Below are positions 27,460 to 36,473 of a DNA stretch of 64,000 nt, piece by piece. The stretch is from contig OZ271856.1 of the NCBI GenBank assembly GCA_965601975.1, positions 4,092,001 through 4,156,000 on the forward strand. The letters are read 5' to 3'. Within the stretch, counting starts at the first letter, position 1. Every line of letters begins with the position of its first letter. Under the pieces are notes generated by a model that ran no database searches, was not told where the DNA came from, and worked only from the letters and a program-made list of their open reading frames with translations. The DNA comes from JANQIO01 sp965601975. GTDB lineage: Bacteria; Pseudomonadota; Gammaproteobacteria; Pseudomonadales; Halieaceae. The position numbers were made by a program, and so were the translations under genes.

Positions 27460-28533
27460 GTGAAGAAAATAATGTTTTTGCTAGCTACTATGGCAGTGAG
27501 CAGCTTTGCGCACGCACAGCAAGAGAGTTTCGACGCCATATGTCTTCAGGCCTTTCCACCAGAAATTCAAGCTCGCCTGGAGCTTAGAGATCGTCAGATT
27601 AGCAACTTACAGAGTAGCGATTCCCTTGGATTTGTTCCTTTTGCGGTTATCGAAACGCTCAAGCGATGGAGGCCTGGCCAAACAATTACAGTCGCCTTCT
27701 CAGGTGGCGATCGCCAATTGCGAGCTGACATAGCTCGTGTAGCCAATGAGTGGGCCGCGGCCGGCAACATAAAGTTCGACTTTGGAGCAACCAGCCCAGG
27801 AGGAGCGTTTCGCGAGTGGTCGGCGTCTGACCAGAGATATAGCGCCGACATCCGCATAGGTTTTGATAAGAGGGGTAACTGGTCGTACGTGGGAACAGAC
27901 AGCAGAGACCCAAGCCTTTCGCCACCCGGTGAACGCTCAATGAATCTGCAGTCATTCCACATCAGCAGGCCCTATGGTTGGCGGCGTACGGTACTACACG
28001 AATTTGGCCACGCTCTCGGCTTCCACCATGAACACCAACATCCTGGAAACGGATGCGACAGCCAGTTTCGCTGGCACGATGACCTTGGATACCTACCAAG
28101 CACAAACAATTACGGGGAATTCGTCGCTGATTCAAATGGCAAACGGCCAGGTCTCTATACGTACTTGGGCGGACCACCAAACGAGTGGCCTAGAAGCAAA
28201 GTAGACTTCAATCTCCGCCAGCTAGAAAACAGCCGGGCATTCGACTACGGACCGTTCGATCCACAGTCAATCATGAAGTATTTCTTTGGAGAATGGATGT
28301 TCGTAAATGGATCCGCCAGCTACTGCTACACCCCTTACCCAAACGAAGAACTATCAGCGCAAGACAGAGTTGGGGCAGCTAAAGCATATCCATTCGATCA
28401 AGAGCAGGCTCTCGAAATACTTACTCAACGACGCGCTGTATTTAGCGCTCTGAAAGATGCAAGCACCCTCTCTAAGGATGTGAGCGCAAGATTCAAATCG
28501 GATCTAGAGTCTCTCGGAGAGGCGGGGCTCTAA
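27460..28533 (+). CDS. Secreted zinc metallopeptidase (astacin/matrixin-like)
   Basis: 357 aa from GTG 27460, seven bases after AAGGAG. Signal peptide MKKIMFLLATMAVSSFAHA. The zinc site is HEFGHALGFHH (His180, Glu181, His184, His190), followed by EHQHP as in astacins, and a Met-turn candidate SIMKYFF lies about 90 residues on. The core begins near residue 65 (ETLKRWRPGQTITVAF). The Cys count is low for an astacin. It probably degrades extracellular protein. AT-rich relative to neighbours, inside the 107-bp direct repeat. Confidence 0.85.
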   Translation: MKKIMFLLATMAVSSFAHAQQESFDAICLQAFPPEIQARLELRDRQISNLQSSDSLGFVPFAVIETLKRWRPGQTITVAFSGGDRQLRADIARVANEWAAAGNIKFDFGATSPGGAFREWSASDQRYSADIRIGFDKRGNWSYVGTDSRDPSLSPPGERSMNLQSFHISRPYGWRRTVLHEFGHALGFHHEHQHPGNGCDSQFRWHDDLGYLPSTNNYGEFVADSNGKRPGLYTYLGGPPNEWPRSKVDFNLRQLENSRAFDYGPFDPQSIMKYFFGEWMFVNGSASYCYTPYPNEELSAQDRVGAAKAYPFDQEQALEILTQRRAVFSALKDASTLSKDVSARFKSDLESLGEAGL

Positions 28534-28557
28534 AATCGGTGGGAGCAGAACAAAGTC

Positions 28558-28594
28558 AGACTTGGCGCGCCCTATCAGATGGCGCGCCAAGTCT
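28558..28594. terminator. Perfect hairpin between convergent genes
   Basis: AGACTTGGCGCGCC and GGCGCGCCAAGTCT form a 14-bp perfect stem with a nine-base loop. It follows the protease stop by 25 bases and precedes the convergent beta-helix gene stop by six. T tracts are short, but stem strength suggests a two-way termination role. Confidence 0.6.
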
Positions 28595-28599
28595 CCTCG

Positions 28600-30150
28600 T
28601 TACCGCTCGACCGAGAGCATGTACTCCGCGACGGCCAGGCGGGTTTCCTCGTCCAGGTAGTCCTGGGGCGGCATCTCCGGGTAGTCGCCGCGCTTCTTCA
28701 CGGGGTTGGCGATGTACTCGGCCAGCCCGTGGGGGTTTTCCATATAGAGGGCCTGGATGATCTTCACCGGCGGGCCGATCATGCGGCCCTCGTAGGTGTG
28801 GCAGCCGGCGCAGATGCCCAGGTAGGCAATCTCGCCGCGCTCGCCCGGCTCGATGACCCGCGGCTCAACCGGCGGCAGCAGGTAGTTGGCAATGCTGAAG
28901 GTATTGGTGAAGTCGCACTCGGCAAAGTCGTCGATGCCCGCATGCACGTAGCGGTGGCGATTGATGATGCAGCTGTCGGCGGTCGGGCCCACGACGAAGA
29001 TGTCCGGGTTGCCGGTCTTGAAGTCCGCCAGCATCAGAGCCTTGATCTCGTCAATCGTCTCGTAGCCGTTGTTGTGCATGGTGTTGTTGAGGATCTTGAG
29101 TCCGTCGGTATTCGGGTCCGCCTCGGGGTCCACGGTCACGTTGGTGAGCTGGGCCGCCGTGTTGTGATCGACGGACATGATGCCCACCGTCTTGTTGTTG
29201 GTGATGATGTTGCCCTCGACCACCACGTCGTCCGCCGCCATGATCATCATGCCGGTGCCCGCGGGGATGCCGCCCACGGTGGAGCCGGGCGCGCCGAAGT
29301 TGGGGGTGTTGTTGTTGGAGACCCAGTTGTTGCGAATGATCACGTCGTAGGTGGTCTTGATCGGCAGGCCCGGGGTGATGAAGGCCAGGATGCCCCCGGT
29401 GTTGTTGTAGACGAAGTTGCTCTCGACGATGGCGTGGCGGCTGTTCTCGATCTCGATGCCGGCCACGGAGTCGAACACTTCGTTATACGCCACGTGCACA
29501 TTGTCGCTCATGCCCACGTAGATGGCCGCGTCCTCGATGCCGGAAATCACGTTGTGCTCGACCACGCCGTTGGTGCCGAGCTGCGGGAAGATGCCGTAGA
29601 CGCCGGTGTCCACGATGATGTTGTCGCGGATCTCGTAGTTGTTGCCCGCCTGGCTCATGATGGCATTCCCCTTGTACTTCGTGATCAGGAAGCCTTCCAC
29701 CACGATGTTGTTGCCGGAGAACAGAATGGCGTCGTTCATTGTGCCGTTACCGTGCAGGGTGGCGCGCTCGGAGCCCTCGACGATGCCGATCAGGCGAATA
29801 CCGTCCTTGTCGATGTAGACCGTTTCCGAGTAGGTGCCGGGCATGACGTGGATGGTGGTACCGGGCTCGGCGGCCTTGACTGCTTCCTGGATGGACTCGC
29901 CGTCTTTCACCGTCACTACCACGTCGCTCATGGGCGGTCCGGCCACGAATTTGCTGCTGCCCTTCTTGATCAGCTTGCGGGCCTCGGCCACGTCTGCCTC
30001 GGTGGCGTCACCCACACCGCCGGCGTAAGAGGCACCCTCGCTCGCACTGGTGACTACCGGTGCGGCACCGCCGGTCTTCTTGCCTAGCTGCATACCCGCC
30101 CCGAAGGCGACGACGATCAGGATGACCGCCAGGATTTTCCCCGTATTCAT
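28600..30150 (-). CDS. Parallel beta-helix protein fused to a C-terminal cytochrome c
   Basis: 516 aa. One N-terminal membrane segment (ILAVILIVVAFGAGMQLG), a right-handed beta-helix of the NosD/PbH1 kind (many NNIVVEGFLIT, NVHVAYNEVFDS type rungs, residues about 75-360), then a cytochrome c domain with CAGCH and axial Met in YPEMPPQ. Third gene of a cytochrome c4 / diheme peroxidase / this protein operon; its ATG overlaps the peroxidase stop. Anchored in the periplasm and likely redox-active on a polymeric or repetitive ligand; the role is unknown. Confidence 0.85.
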   Translation of the reverse strand: MNTGKILAVILIVVAFGAGMQLGKKTGGAAPVVTSASEGASYAGGVGDATEADVAEARKLIKKGSSKFVAGPPMSDVVVTVKDGESIQEAVKAAEPGTTIHVMPGTYSETVYIDKDGIRLIGIVEGSERATLHGNGTMNDAILFSGNNIVVEGFLITKYKGNAIMSQAGNNYEIRDNIIVDTGVYGIFPQLGTNGVVEHNVISGIEDAAIYVGMSDNVHVAYNEVFDSVAGIEIENSRHAIVESNFVYNNTGGILAFITPGLPIKTTYDVIIRNNWVSNNNTPNFGAPGSTVGGIPAGTGMMIMAADDVVVEGNIITNNKTVGIMSVDHNTAAQLTNVTVDPEADPNTDGLKILNNTMHNNGYETIDEIKALMLADFKTGNPDIFVVGPTADSCIINRHRYVHAGIDDFAECDFTNTFSIANYLLPPVEPRVIEPGERGEIAYLGICAGCHTYEGRMIGPPVKIIQALYMENPHGLAEYIANPVKKRGDYPEMPPQDYLDEETRLAVAEYMLSVER

Positions 30151-31457
30151 GATGATGCTCCTTTGGGCTTGGCCTGCTTGCTCGCAATCGCGGCAGGCTT
30201 GTTATCGTCAAGTGGTGAGACCCCGATCGGCTCCAGCCCCGAGGGTACGACCCCGGGAATGGGCGGCGCGAAGGTTTCGTCTGTCAGTGTTCCAAGAAAT
30301 TCCACCAGCAGGTCCAGCTCCTCATCCTGCAGATTCGGATCCCAGATATGCCAGTGGATGTGCATGTCCACGCCTTCGGGCACCGCGTGGCCGCGGCCCT
30401 TGGTGTAGAACTCGACGGTGTCGCGAAGGTTGTCGAACTTGCCGGAGTGCATGTAGGGCGCAGTCTTCGAGATGTTGCGCAGGGTCGGCACCTTGAAGCC
30501 GCCCTTCATCTTCGGCGCATCCCAGGTGGCCTCGGCGCCGATATCCAGCGGCAGCCCCTCGGGCTCCGGTGCGCCGATCACGGCCACCTGGCCGTTGGTG
30601 AACAGCGGCGGCGTATGGCACTCCGCACAGCGCGCGACGAAGGACCGGAACACGTTCATGCCGGCGATTTCGCGCTCGTTGAGCGCGTCGTGGTAGCCGT
30701 GGGCGTAGCGGTCATAGCGGCTGTTCAGGGAAATCAGCGAGGTCTGGAAGGCCGCCAGCGCCCGGTAGACCTGGCCCAGGCCCACCTCGTCGAGCTGACC
30801 CTCCGGGTAGGCCTGGCGGAACAGGCGGCGGTAGGTCTCGCTGCCGTTCAGGGTCGCCAGTAACTGCTGCGGCGTATTGCCCATTTCCTCGGGAGAGTAG
30901 AGCGGCCCCTCGGCCTGCTGTTCGAGACTGTCCGCGCGCACGTCCCAGAAGAAGGAATCGAGGAAGGCGACGTTCCACAGGGTGGGTGACGCCCGCTTGA
31001 CCTTGTGGGCGGCGACACCGATGGAGCGGTCGCGGCCGTCACTGAAGCCCAGGTCCGGGTGATGGCAGCTGGCGCAGGAGTGGGAACCGTCGCCGGACAG
31101 GGCCGGATCGAAGAACAGGTAGCGGCCCAGGTCGATCTGCTCCGGGGAAAAGCCGTCGCGGTGGTCAGGCAGAGCGGTCTGGGTTCCACCGACGCCGCGG
31201 TCCTGGGTAGAACCATAAAACTGGTAAAACGTGCGCAGCTCGCAGACACCGCCGTCGGTTTTTTCGAAGCCCGGCGGACAGCGATCGCTGAGGACAATGC
31301 CCTCGGGGGTGGCAGGCACTTCGAATTCGGCAAGTTCCGCCGGCGCCGGCGTGGCGGCCGTCGGCGTCGCCAGCCAGGCCAGGGTCCCGAGCGCAGCCAG
31401 CGCCACCCAGGAAACCCCGATGGCAATCAGCCAGTTGGTGCCGCGCTGGGAAATCAC
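30147..31457 (-). CDS. Diheme cytochrome c peroxidase-like protein (CcpA/MauG family)
   Basis: 436 aa. N-terminal membrane anchor (LIAIGVSWVALAALGTLAWL), an extra segment with a Cys pair (DRCPPGFEKTDGGVCELRTFYQFYG) found in MbnH/MauG-like members, then heme sites CASCH and CAECH. FDPALSGDGSHSCASCHHPDLGFSDG is the family signature. It may reduce hydrogen peroxide or, as MauG does, oxidise a partner protein. It overlaps cytochrome c4 upstream and the beta-helix gene downstream by four bases each, so the three products probably form one electron chain. Confidence 0.88.
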   Translation of the reverse strand: MISQRGTNWLIAIGVSWVALAALGTLAWLATPTAATPAPAELAEFEVPATPEGIVLSDRCPPGFEKTDGGVCELRTFYQFYGSTQDRGVGGTQTALPDHRDGFSPEQIDLGRYLFFDPALSGDGSHSCASCHHPDLGFSDGRDRSIGVAAHKVKRASPTLWNVAFLDSFFWDVRADSLEQQAEGPLYSPEEMGNTPQQLLATLNGSETYRRLFRQAYPEGQLDEVGLGQVYRALAAFQTSLISLNSRYDRYAHGYHDALNEREIAGMNVFRSFVARCAECHTPPLFTNGQVAVIGAPEPEGLPLDIGAEATWDAPKMKGGFKVPTLRNISKTAPYMHSGKFDNLRDTVEFYTKGRGHAVPEGVDMHIHWHIWDPNLQDEELDLLVEFLGTLTDETFAPPIPGVVPSGLEPIGVSPLDDNKPAAIASKQAKPKGASS

Positions 31458-32071
31458 TGGGACAGGATAAACCCGATGACGTCGTCCAGGTCCTTCTCGG
31501 TGGAGAGCATGCTGGACATCATCTGCATCTGGCGGCCGTACTTGTCATCCGCGTGGGCGCCGCGGATACCGGCCTGGAAATTCGCGTACTGGCGGCGCAG
31601 GTAGGCGTCGTCGAGAATGGCGAGGTTGGGCGAATTCAGCGCGGGATTCCCCTCGGCTGCCGGGCCATGGCAGGCGCCGCAGGCGGCGTTGTACTGGACC
31701 TCGCCATTGCGCGTGTCGTGTTCGGGCGCATCACCGCCCTTACCCGCCGGCAGGCCGGCAATGTACTCGCTGACGGTCTTCACCGCCTCGGGCGTGGTCA
31801 GGGTGGCGGACATTCCCTGCATCTGTTTGCCGAGGGTGTCCCGGGGGTCCGCGCCGCGAACGCCTTTCTGAAAATGAGCCAGCTGGCGCGCGGTGTAGGC
31901 CGCATCCTGGCCGGCCAGCGCCGGTGCATTCAGCGCCGGGTTGCCGGCGCCGTCGGCGCCGTGGCAGGCCACACAGGTCGAGTACAGCTGCTTTCCGTCC
32001 TCAGCAATGGCCGACTGGCCGAGTACTGCCAGCGACAGGCAGAGCAGCATATTTGCAAAATTGTTTTTCAT
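31454..32071 (-). CDS. Diheme cytochrome c4
   Basis: 205 aa. Signal peptide (MLLCLSLAVLGQSAIA), then two similar cytochrome domains, with heme sites CVACH (33-37) and CGACH. Axial methionines are in the QMQGMSATL and QMQMMSSML stretches. Cytochrome c4 carries electrons in the periplasm, often to oxidases. First gene of the three-gene cytochrome operon, 125 bases downstream of an AraC regulator read in the same direction. Confidence 0.92.
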   Translation of the reverse strand: MKNNFANMLLCLSLAVLGQSAIAEDGKQLYSTCVACHGADGAGNPALNAPALAGQDAAYTARQLAHFQKGVRGADPRDTLGKQMQGMSATLTTPEAVKTVSEYIAGLPAGKGGDAPEHDTRNGEVQYNAACGACHGPAAEGNPALNSPNLAILDDAYLRRQYANFQAGIRGAHADDKYGRQMQMMSSMLSTEKDLDDVIGFILSQ

Positions 32072-32196
32072 ATTTATTGAGCCCCGAACGCAGCCGTCCC
32101 CCGACGGAATGGCGCAATTATGCGGTTCTCTCCCCCTGAATCTCCCCGATTTTAAGAATCCGTCAGCATTTTCCGCGCGGATTGCTCATATTTTAG

Positions 32197-33225
32197 TCAG
32201 GCTGCGGCATTCCGGGCGCCTGTGTGCTGTTTGCGCCAGGCGGTGGGGGTGACCTCATGGGCGTCCTTGAAGGCCTTGTTGAAGGAACTGAGGGAGCGGA
32301 AACCGGCATCCATGGCGATGGTGAGCACCGGCAACTGCACCTCCCCCGGGTCTGCCAGCCGGCGCGCCGCTTCCCGAACCCGGTAGCTGTTCAGGAAGTC
32401 GCTGAAATTGCGATAGCCCAACCCCTGGTTGATGAGCTGACGCAGGCGGTACTGGGGGATCTCCAGCCGCTTCGCCAGTTCGCCGATGGTGAGGCCCATT
32501 TCGCGCCAGGCACTGCCCTCCTCCATGTAGCCCATCAGTCGTGCGACCGCCCCCGGATCGGCGAACTCGGTAACCGCCTGGGGCGCGCGGGGCTGCTCCG
32601 GAGCTTGCTGGAACAGAAAGCTCGAGCGGTACTGCAACAGGGCCAGGTTCATCACCAGCAGCAACACCGCCGGCGGCAGGTACTCCCAGGTAGCCAGCCA
32701 CTGGGCGCCGGGAAACAGGATCTCGCGGGAGAGGATCAGCAGGAACAGGTAGGTGCCGTTGAGCCCCACAAACCACAGCCGCAGGCGGCGGCGGGCCTCC
32801 ACCAGGTCGGTGCGCCAGTGGCGGGACACCACCCACAGGGTCAGGCCCAGCAGGGCGAACTCCACCCCCTGTGGCAGGGTGACGAACAACCAGGGGACAA
32901 CACCGAGCACCCAGCCGATCAGCGGCATCACCACCGTGAAACCCACCAGGCCCAGCTGCCACGGACGCAGGCGGAAGTGGTCGTCGAAGACGCTGGCGCT
33001 GAATAGCCAGAACAGGCCGGGTGCCGCGGTTTGCACCGTGCCGGCGACGATCGCAAAGCCGGTGCCCTCGGCGAGCGGCATGCACAGGTAACCGAGTATG
33101 GCCAGCATGAACAGGCCATACAGTCGCTCGCGCAGGCCCCAGTCGGGCTGGCGCAGCAGCAACAACAGGCCCAGCAAAACCTGGGACAGGCTGAACCCGA
33201 GGGCGGCTACTAGCAGGTCTGGCAT
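32197..33225 (-). CDS. Membrane-anchored AraC family regulator
   Basis: 342 aa. About seven membrane segments fill residues 1-205 (from LVAALGFSLSQVLLGLLLLL to YLPPAVLLLVMNLALL), then a C-terminal AraC DNA-binding domain with two helix-turn-helix motifs (LTIGELAKRLEIPQYRLRQLIN and VLTIAMDAGFRSLSSFNKAFKDAHEVTPTAWR). Membrane AraC proteins of this type may sense envelope or membrane solutes. It lies upstream of the cytochrome operon in the same direction and is its likely regulator, by position only. Confidence 0.88.
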   Translation of the reverse strand: MPDLLVAALGFSLSQVLLGLLLLLRQPDWGLRERLYGLFMLAILGYLCMPLAEGTGFAIVAGTVQTAAPGLFWLFSASVFDDHFRLRPWQLGLVGFTVVMPLIGWVLGVVPWLFVTLPQGVEFALLGLTLWVVSRHWRTDLVEARRRLRLWFVGLNGTYLFLLILSREILFPGAQWLATWEYLPPAVLLLVMNLALLQYRSSFLFQQAPEQPRAPQAVTEFADPGAVARLMGYMEEGSAWREMGLTIGELAKRLEIPQYRLRQLINQGLGYRNFSDFLNSYRVREAARRLADPGEVQLPVLTIAMDAGFRSLSSFNKAFKDAHEVTPTAWRKQHTGARNAAA

Positions 33226-33268
33226 GGTCCGGCTTCCGTGATCACCGGCGCATCATACCAATAGAAAT

Positions 33269-33290
33269 GCCCGGCCAGTGATGGCCGGGC
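33269..33290 (-). terminator. Hairpin downstream of metallo-beta-lactamase-fold gene
   Basis: GCCCGGCC-ATCACT-GGCCGGGC read leftward, followed by a weak T-containing tract (ATTTCTATT). It lies 50 bases past the stop of the gene at 33339. Confidence 0.6.
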
Positions 33291-33338
33291 GAGGGTTCCG
33301 CCGCGGGGGCGACGGGTACGGGCTTGCAGAGATCCGGT

Positions 33339-34799
33339 TTAGATTGCGCAGACCGGTCGGTCTTCAGGGCACTCGTATTCCTCGAAGGCCGCCACCGAAG
33401 CCTGCATGTCCCGGGCCGAGTAGACCCGGGCGTTGTGGGCAGTCACAATCTTGTTGTAGCCCAGGTCCAGCGGCTTCAATGCCTGCGCCATGCTCACCGT
33501 GTTCTGGTTGGCGGTGGGTACGCCCTCGGCGTAGGGTCCGCCGAAGTGATCGGCGATAAACAGGGTGCGGGTCGCGGGAACGTAGACCAGCAGGTTGCTG
33601 TTGGCGTGGATGGTCGACACGTCATAGAGCTCCACCCGGCTGTTGCCGTCGCCCAGGGTCAGGCGCTTGTTCACCGCCAGGAAGCGACCGCTCTCCGGCT
33701 CGAGCTGGCTGTTGTCGCGGATGGTCTCGACATTGGCGTCGACCGTCACCAGCGTGGCGCCCAGGTTCAGGGCCTCGTCGAGCCCGCCCAGGTGATCCTG
33801 GTGATGATGGGTCACAACCTGGTAGCGCAGGGGCCGGAAATTGCCGGTTTCCTGCTGGAAGCGCTCGAGCCGGCCCACCAGGCCCGGGTAGCCGCCGCTG
33901 GCGATGACCTCGGTGCCGGTATCCACGAAGATGGAGAACCCGCCGTTCTGGCCGATGTGGTAGACGTTCTTCGACAGCCGGTTGACGATCATCTCACTGG
34001 CGTCGATGCGCTCCCCCTCTTCCGCATAGCTCTCGGGAACTACAAACATGCCCGGATCCATGGCCTGGTTGAAACGCACCTCGCGGCCGGCGCTCATCAG
34101 GTTGGGATCACCCGCCACAGAGAAATTGATGTAGCGCGCCGACACCAGCCCGTCCACCAGGGTGTGGCCGGTGAATACGTAGTCCAGCAGGCCCAGCTGG
34201 GGATTCTCGCGGGTCATGCGGTTGATCACGCCGGATTCCGCGTCAACGTACAGCGTCAGGTCGGGGCTCTGCGGGAACGGGATTCTCACCATTTCGTGGC
34301 TGCGGTTCATCCACATCGACTCACCGAGGTACTCCGCCTTGTCGCGGGAGCGGTACAGCTCCCGGGCCAGCAGCGTATCGGTGGTGCGCATCACGCCACC
34401 CGAGGTGGTGTAAGGGTCCGCCGACGGTGCCTCGCCGAAGCGCTCGGTCTGGAGGTTCAGGTTCCAGGCCTCTTCCCCGTGGATCACCAGCAAATTGGGG
34501 AACACCCCGCTGCGGCCCTTGAAGAAGCTTTCCTGGTAGAGCCGCCCGTTCTCGATATCGTGCACCAGGCGCGTGTTGAACTTGCCGATATCGGTGAGCG
34601 CCGGGCTCCAGCTCTGGCCGGTGGCGGGCTGCATATAGCTTTCGATGATTTCGTAGTTGCGCAGGCCGGTGAGGGCGTCGCCCCCGTAGGTGGTGACCAC
34701 CTTGTCGACCAGTGGTGAGAGTTTGTCTTCAGGCTCCTGGGCTGCAGCGGGCAACGCAATGACCGCCAGCGCCAGCAGTGCGTGCTGAATGGCTTTCAT
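33339..34799 (-). CDS. Secreted metallo-beta-lactamase-fold hydrolase
   Basis: 486 aa. Signal peptide MKAIQHALLALAVIALPAAA. Zinc motif VVTHHHQDHLGG (HxHxDH form) in the C-terminal half, with further ligands in STIHANSNLLVY, FIADHFGGPY and VTAHNARVYS. The N-terminal 230 residues form a large all-beta region with a LolA-like look (GQSWSPALTDIGKFNTRLVHDIENGRLYQESFF). The end has a Cys pair (YECPEDRPVCAI). It is periplasmic or extracellular; the substrate is unknown. It precedes the AraC gene in the same direction with about 110 bases and a hairpin between. Confidence 0.82.
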   Translation of the reverse strand: MKAIQHALLALAVIALPAAAQEPEDKLSPLVDKVVTTYGGDALTGLRNYEIIESYMQPATGQSWSPALTDIGKFNTRLVHDIENGRLYQESFFKGRSGVFPNLLVIHGEEAWNLNLQTERFGEAPSADPYTTSGGVMRTTDTLLARELYRSRDKAEYLGESMWMNRSHEMVRIPFPQSPDLTLYVDAESGVINRMTRENPQLGLLDYVFTGHTLVDGLVSARYINFSVAGDPNLMSAGREVRFNQAMDPGMFVVPESYAEEGERIDASEMIVNRLSKNVYHIGQNGGFSIFVDTGTEVIASGGYPGLVGRLERFQQETGNFRPLRYQVVTHHHQDHLGGLDEALNLGATLVTVDANVETIRDNSQLEPESGRFLAVNKRLTLGDGNSRVELYDVSTIHANSNLLVYVPATRTLFIADHFGGPYAEGVPTANQNTVSMAQALKPLDLGYNKIVTAHNARVYSARDMQASVAAFEEYECPEDRPVCAI

Positions 34800-34915
34800 G
34801 ATCCTCCCCCCTTTGGGATCTGTGCCACTCAGTGTGGAGAAGGGAGAGCGAGGGCGCCACGGCGCCCGTCGCGTGTCAGGCTCGCTTTATCGCAGCGCCG
34901 GGCCGACGACGGAGG

Positions 34916-35839
34916 TTACCACTCGCGCAGCGACGGGCCCAGGATGTGGCGGGAGCGCCCAATGGCGTGCTGGCTGTGCCCGACGATCAGCGGGTCCGGC
35001 GACTTGACGACGTGATGGTCCTTGTTCGGGTAGTCCAGGGTACTGAGGAAATGGTGCATGCAGGCAATACGCGCCCGCTTCTTGTCGGAAGACTTGACGA
35101 TCGTCCAAGGGGCGTCCGCCGTATCCGTGTAGAAGAACATGGCCTCCTTGGCCTCGGTGTAATCGTCCCAGCGCTCGATGGAGGCACGGTCGATAGGCGA
35201 CAATTTCCACTGCTTCAGCGGATCGTTCTCCCGTTGATTGAAGCGCGCCGTCTGCTCGTCACACGTCACCGAGAACCAGTACTTGTACAGCTTGATGCCG
35301 CTGCGCACCATCATGCGCTCCAGTTCGGGGGTTTGCCGCATGAATTCCAGGTAATCCTCGGGGGTGCAGAATTCCATCACCCGCTCGACGCCGGCACGGT
35401 TATACCAGGAGCGGTCGAACATGACGATCTCGCCCTCGGTGGGCAGGTGGCTGATGTAGCGCTGGAAGTACCACTGGCCCTTTTCCTGCTCGGAGGGCTT
35501 CTCCAGCGCGACGACCCGGGCGCCGCGGGGATTGAGGTGTTCCATGAATCGCTTGATGGTGCCGCCCTTGCCGGCGGCATCGCGCCCTTCGAACAGTACA
35601 ACGATCTTCTGGCCGGTTTCCTTGACCCAAGCCTGCACCTTGAGCAATTCCACCTGCAGGGCCATCTTTTTTTCTTCGTAGTCTGCCCGGGGCATTTTGC
35701 TGTGATAAGGATACGCCCCGGTCTGGAACAATTCCTTGATCGCCTCCGGACTGTGGCGCATCTCCGCCTGCCGGTGCCGCAGCTCCGCGCCATGCAGTTC
35801 ATCCAGCCCCACTACCGCGCTTTCTTCCTTCTTGGCCAT
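34916..35839 (-). CDS. ppk2: Polyphosphate kinase 2
   Basis: 307 aa, class I PPK2 length. Transfers phosphate between polyphosphate and nucleoside di- or monophosphates. Walker A is GRDAAGKGG (85-93), Walker B is VMFDRSWYNRAG, and the lid region holds RSGIKLYKYWFSVTCDEQTARF. SPIDRASIERWDDYTEAKEAMF and DKKRARIACMHHFLS are family-typical. The N-terminal helices precede the P-loop domain as in Pseudomonas PA0141-like enzymes. Monocistronic; direction (ADP or GDP use) cannot be read from sequence. Confidence 0.95.
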   Translation of the reverse strand: MAKKEESAVVGLDELHGAELRHRQAEMRHSPEAIKELFQTGAYPYHSKMPRADYEEKKMALQVELLKVQAWVKETGQKIVVLFEGRDAAGKGGTIKRFMEHLNPRGARVVALEKPSEQEKGQWYFQRYISHLPTEGEIVMFDRSWYNRAGVERVMEFCTPEDYLEFMRQTPELERMMVRSGIKLYKYWFSVTCDEQTARFNQRENDPLKQWKLSPIDRASIERWDDYTEAKEAMFFYTDTADAPWTIVKSSDKKRARIACMHHFLSTLDYPNKDHHVVKSPDPLIVGHSQHAIGRSRHILGPSLREW

Positions 35840-36004
35840 TCGAATTCTCCCGCTATAACCCCCCTATTATCCGCAGGTGGCGTGAACGGAAACTGATCCG
35901 TGTCAATTCATGTCCGCAAAGCGGTGGGAATGTCTCAGGGATGTGAAGCTGGCACGCTGATTCGGCGAGGCTGGCGGCGACCGGGCCGGGGTAAATCCCG
36001 GCCG

Positions 36005-36053
36005 AAAAAAAGCCCGCGCAAGCCGGCATGCATGCATGCCAGTGCGCGGGCTC
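36005..36053 (-). terminator. Strong leftward terminator without an obvious gene
   Basis: Read leftward: AGCCCGCGCA, inner palindrome GGCATGCATGCATGCC, TGCGCGGGCT, then seven T. No convincing protein gene lies upstream of it (36056-36870 on this strand), so it may end a small RNA or an eroded transcript. The intervening 36061-36420 stretch shows an 18-bp palindrome at 36222-36239 and no coding gene I can support. Confidence 0.8.
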
Positions 36054-36221
36054 CATTACATAGCTAACAAACGCCTGTGTGCGAAATATCCTGGACCTGG
36101 ATGTCTGCCGACACCGGCAACCCGGTGGCGACCCCCGACAGCGGCAACCGTGTGAAAAACCCCTATCAGTCGCGCAGAACGCAACGGATCAGTGGGCAGT
36201 GTTACCCCGTCAAATTTTTGT

Positions 36222-36239
36222 GCGCTACCCGGGTAGCGC
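36222..36239. other. 18-bp perfect palindrome
   Basis: GCGCTACCCGGGTAGCGC. Possible operator or cruciform site; nothing else places it. Confidence 0.5.
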
Positions 36240-36421
36240 GACACGAAACTAAGTGCAAAGCGCGTGCCAGCTCAGTAAGTACCTGTTTAGCAAACACTTT
36301 CCAGTTTGAGGGGTTACGGAAGGACGCAAATCCTGCGCTGAGGCAGTGCAAGGCGCACCAAGGTAGCCCAGGAATTGCACGAACAGGAGGCGAGCAGGAG
36401 GCGACAGAGAAAGCCGAGCGG

Positions 36422-36450
36422 TGGACGCCCGACTATGGTGGGGGTATGAT
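36422..36450 (+). promoter_or_regulatory. Candidate promoter of the tRNA-Arg region
   Basis: TGGACG (36422-36427), 17-base spacer, TATGAT (36445-36450). It sits 23 bases before the first tRNA 5' fragment, the distance expected if it was the original tRNA promoter before the 199-bp units arose. Confidence 0.4.
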
Positions 36451-36473
36451 TCGCGTCCCTTTCAGGGTCCCGA

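Noticed and set aside
28579..30087. 502-codon plus-strand frame opposite the beta-helix gene
   Set aside because: Low-complexity His/Val/Asp-rich translation typical of antisense frames; the minus-strand product has a signal anchor, rungs and a heme site.
33324..34718. 464-codon plus-strand frame opposite the metallo-beta-lactamase-fold gene
   Set aside because: No motif or ribosome site; the opposite strand has a signal peptide and zinc motif.
36056..36244. 62-codon minus-strand frame before the leftward terminator
   Set aside because: No ribosome site and composition like random high-GC sequence; the terminator alone is kept.
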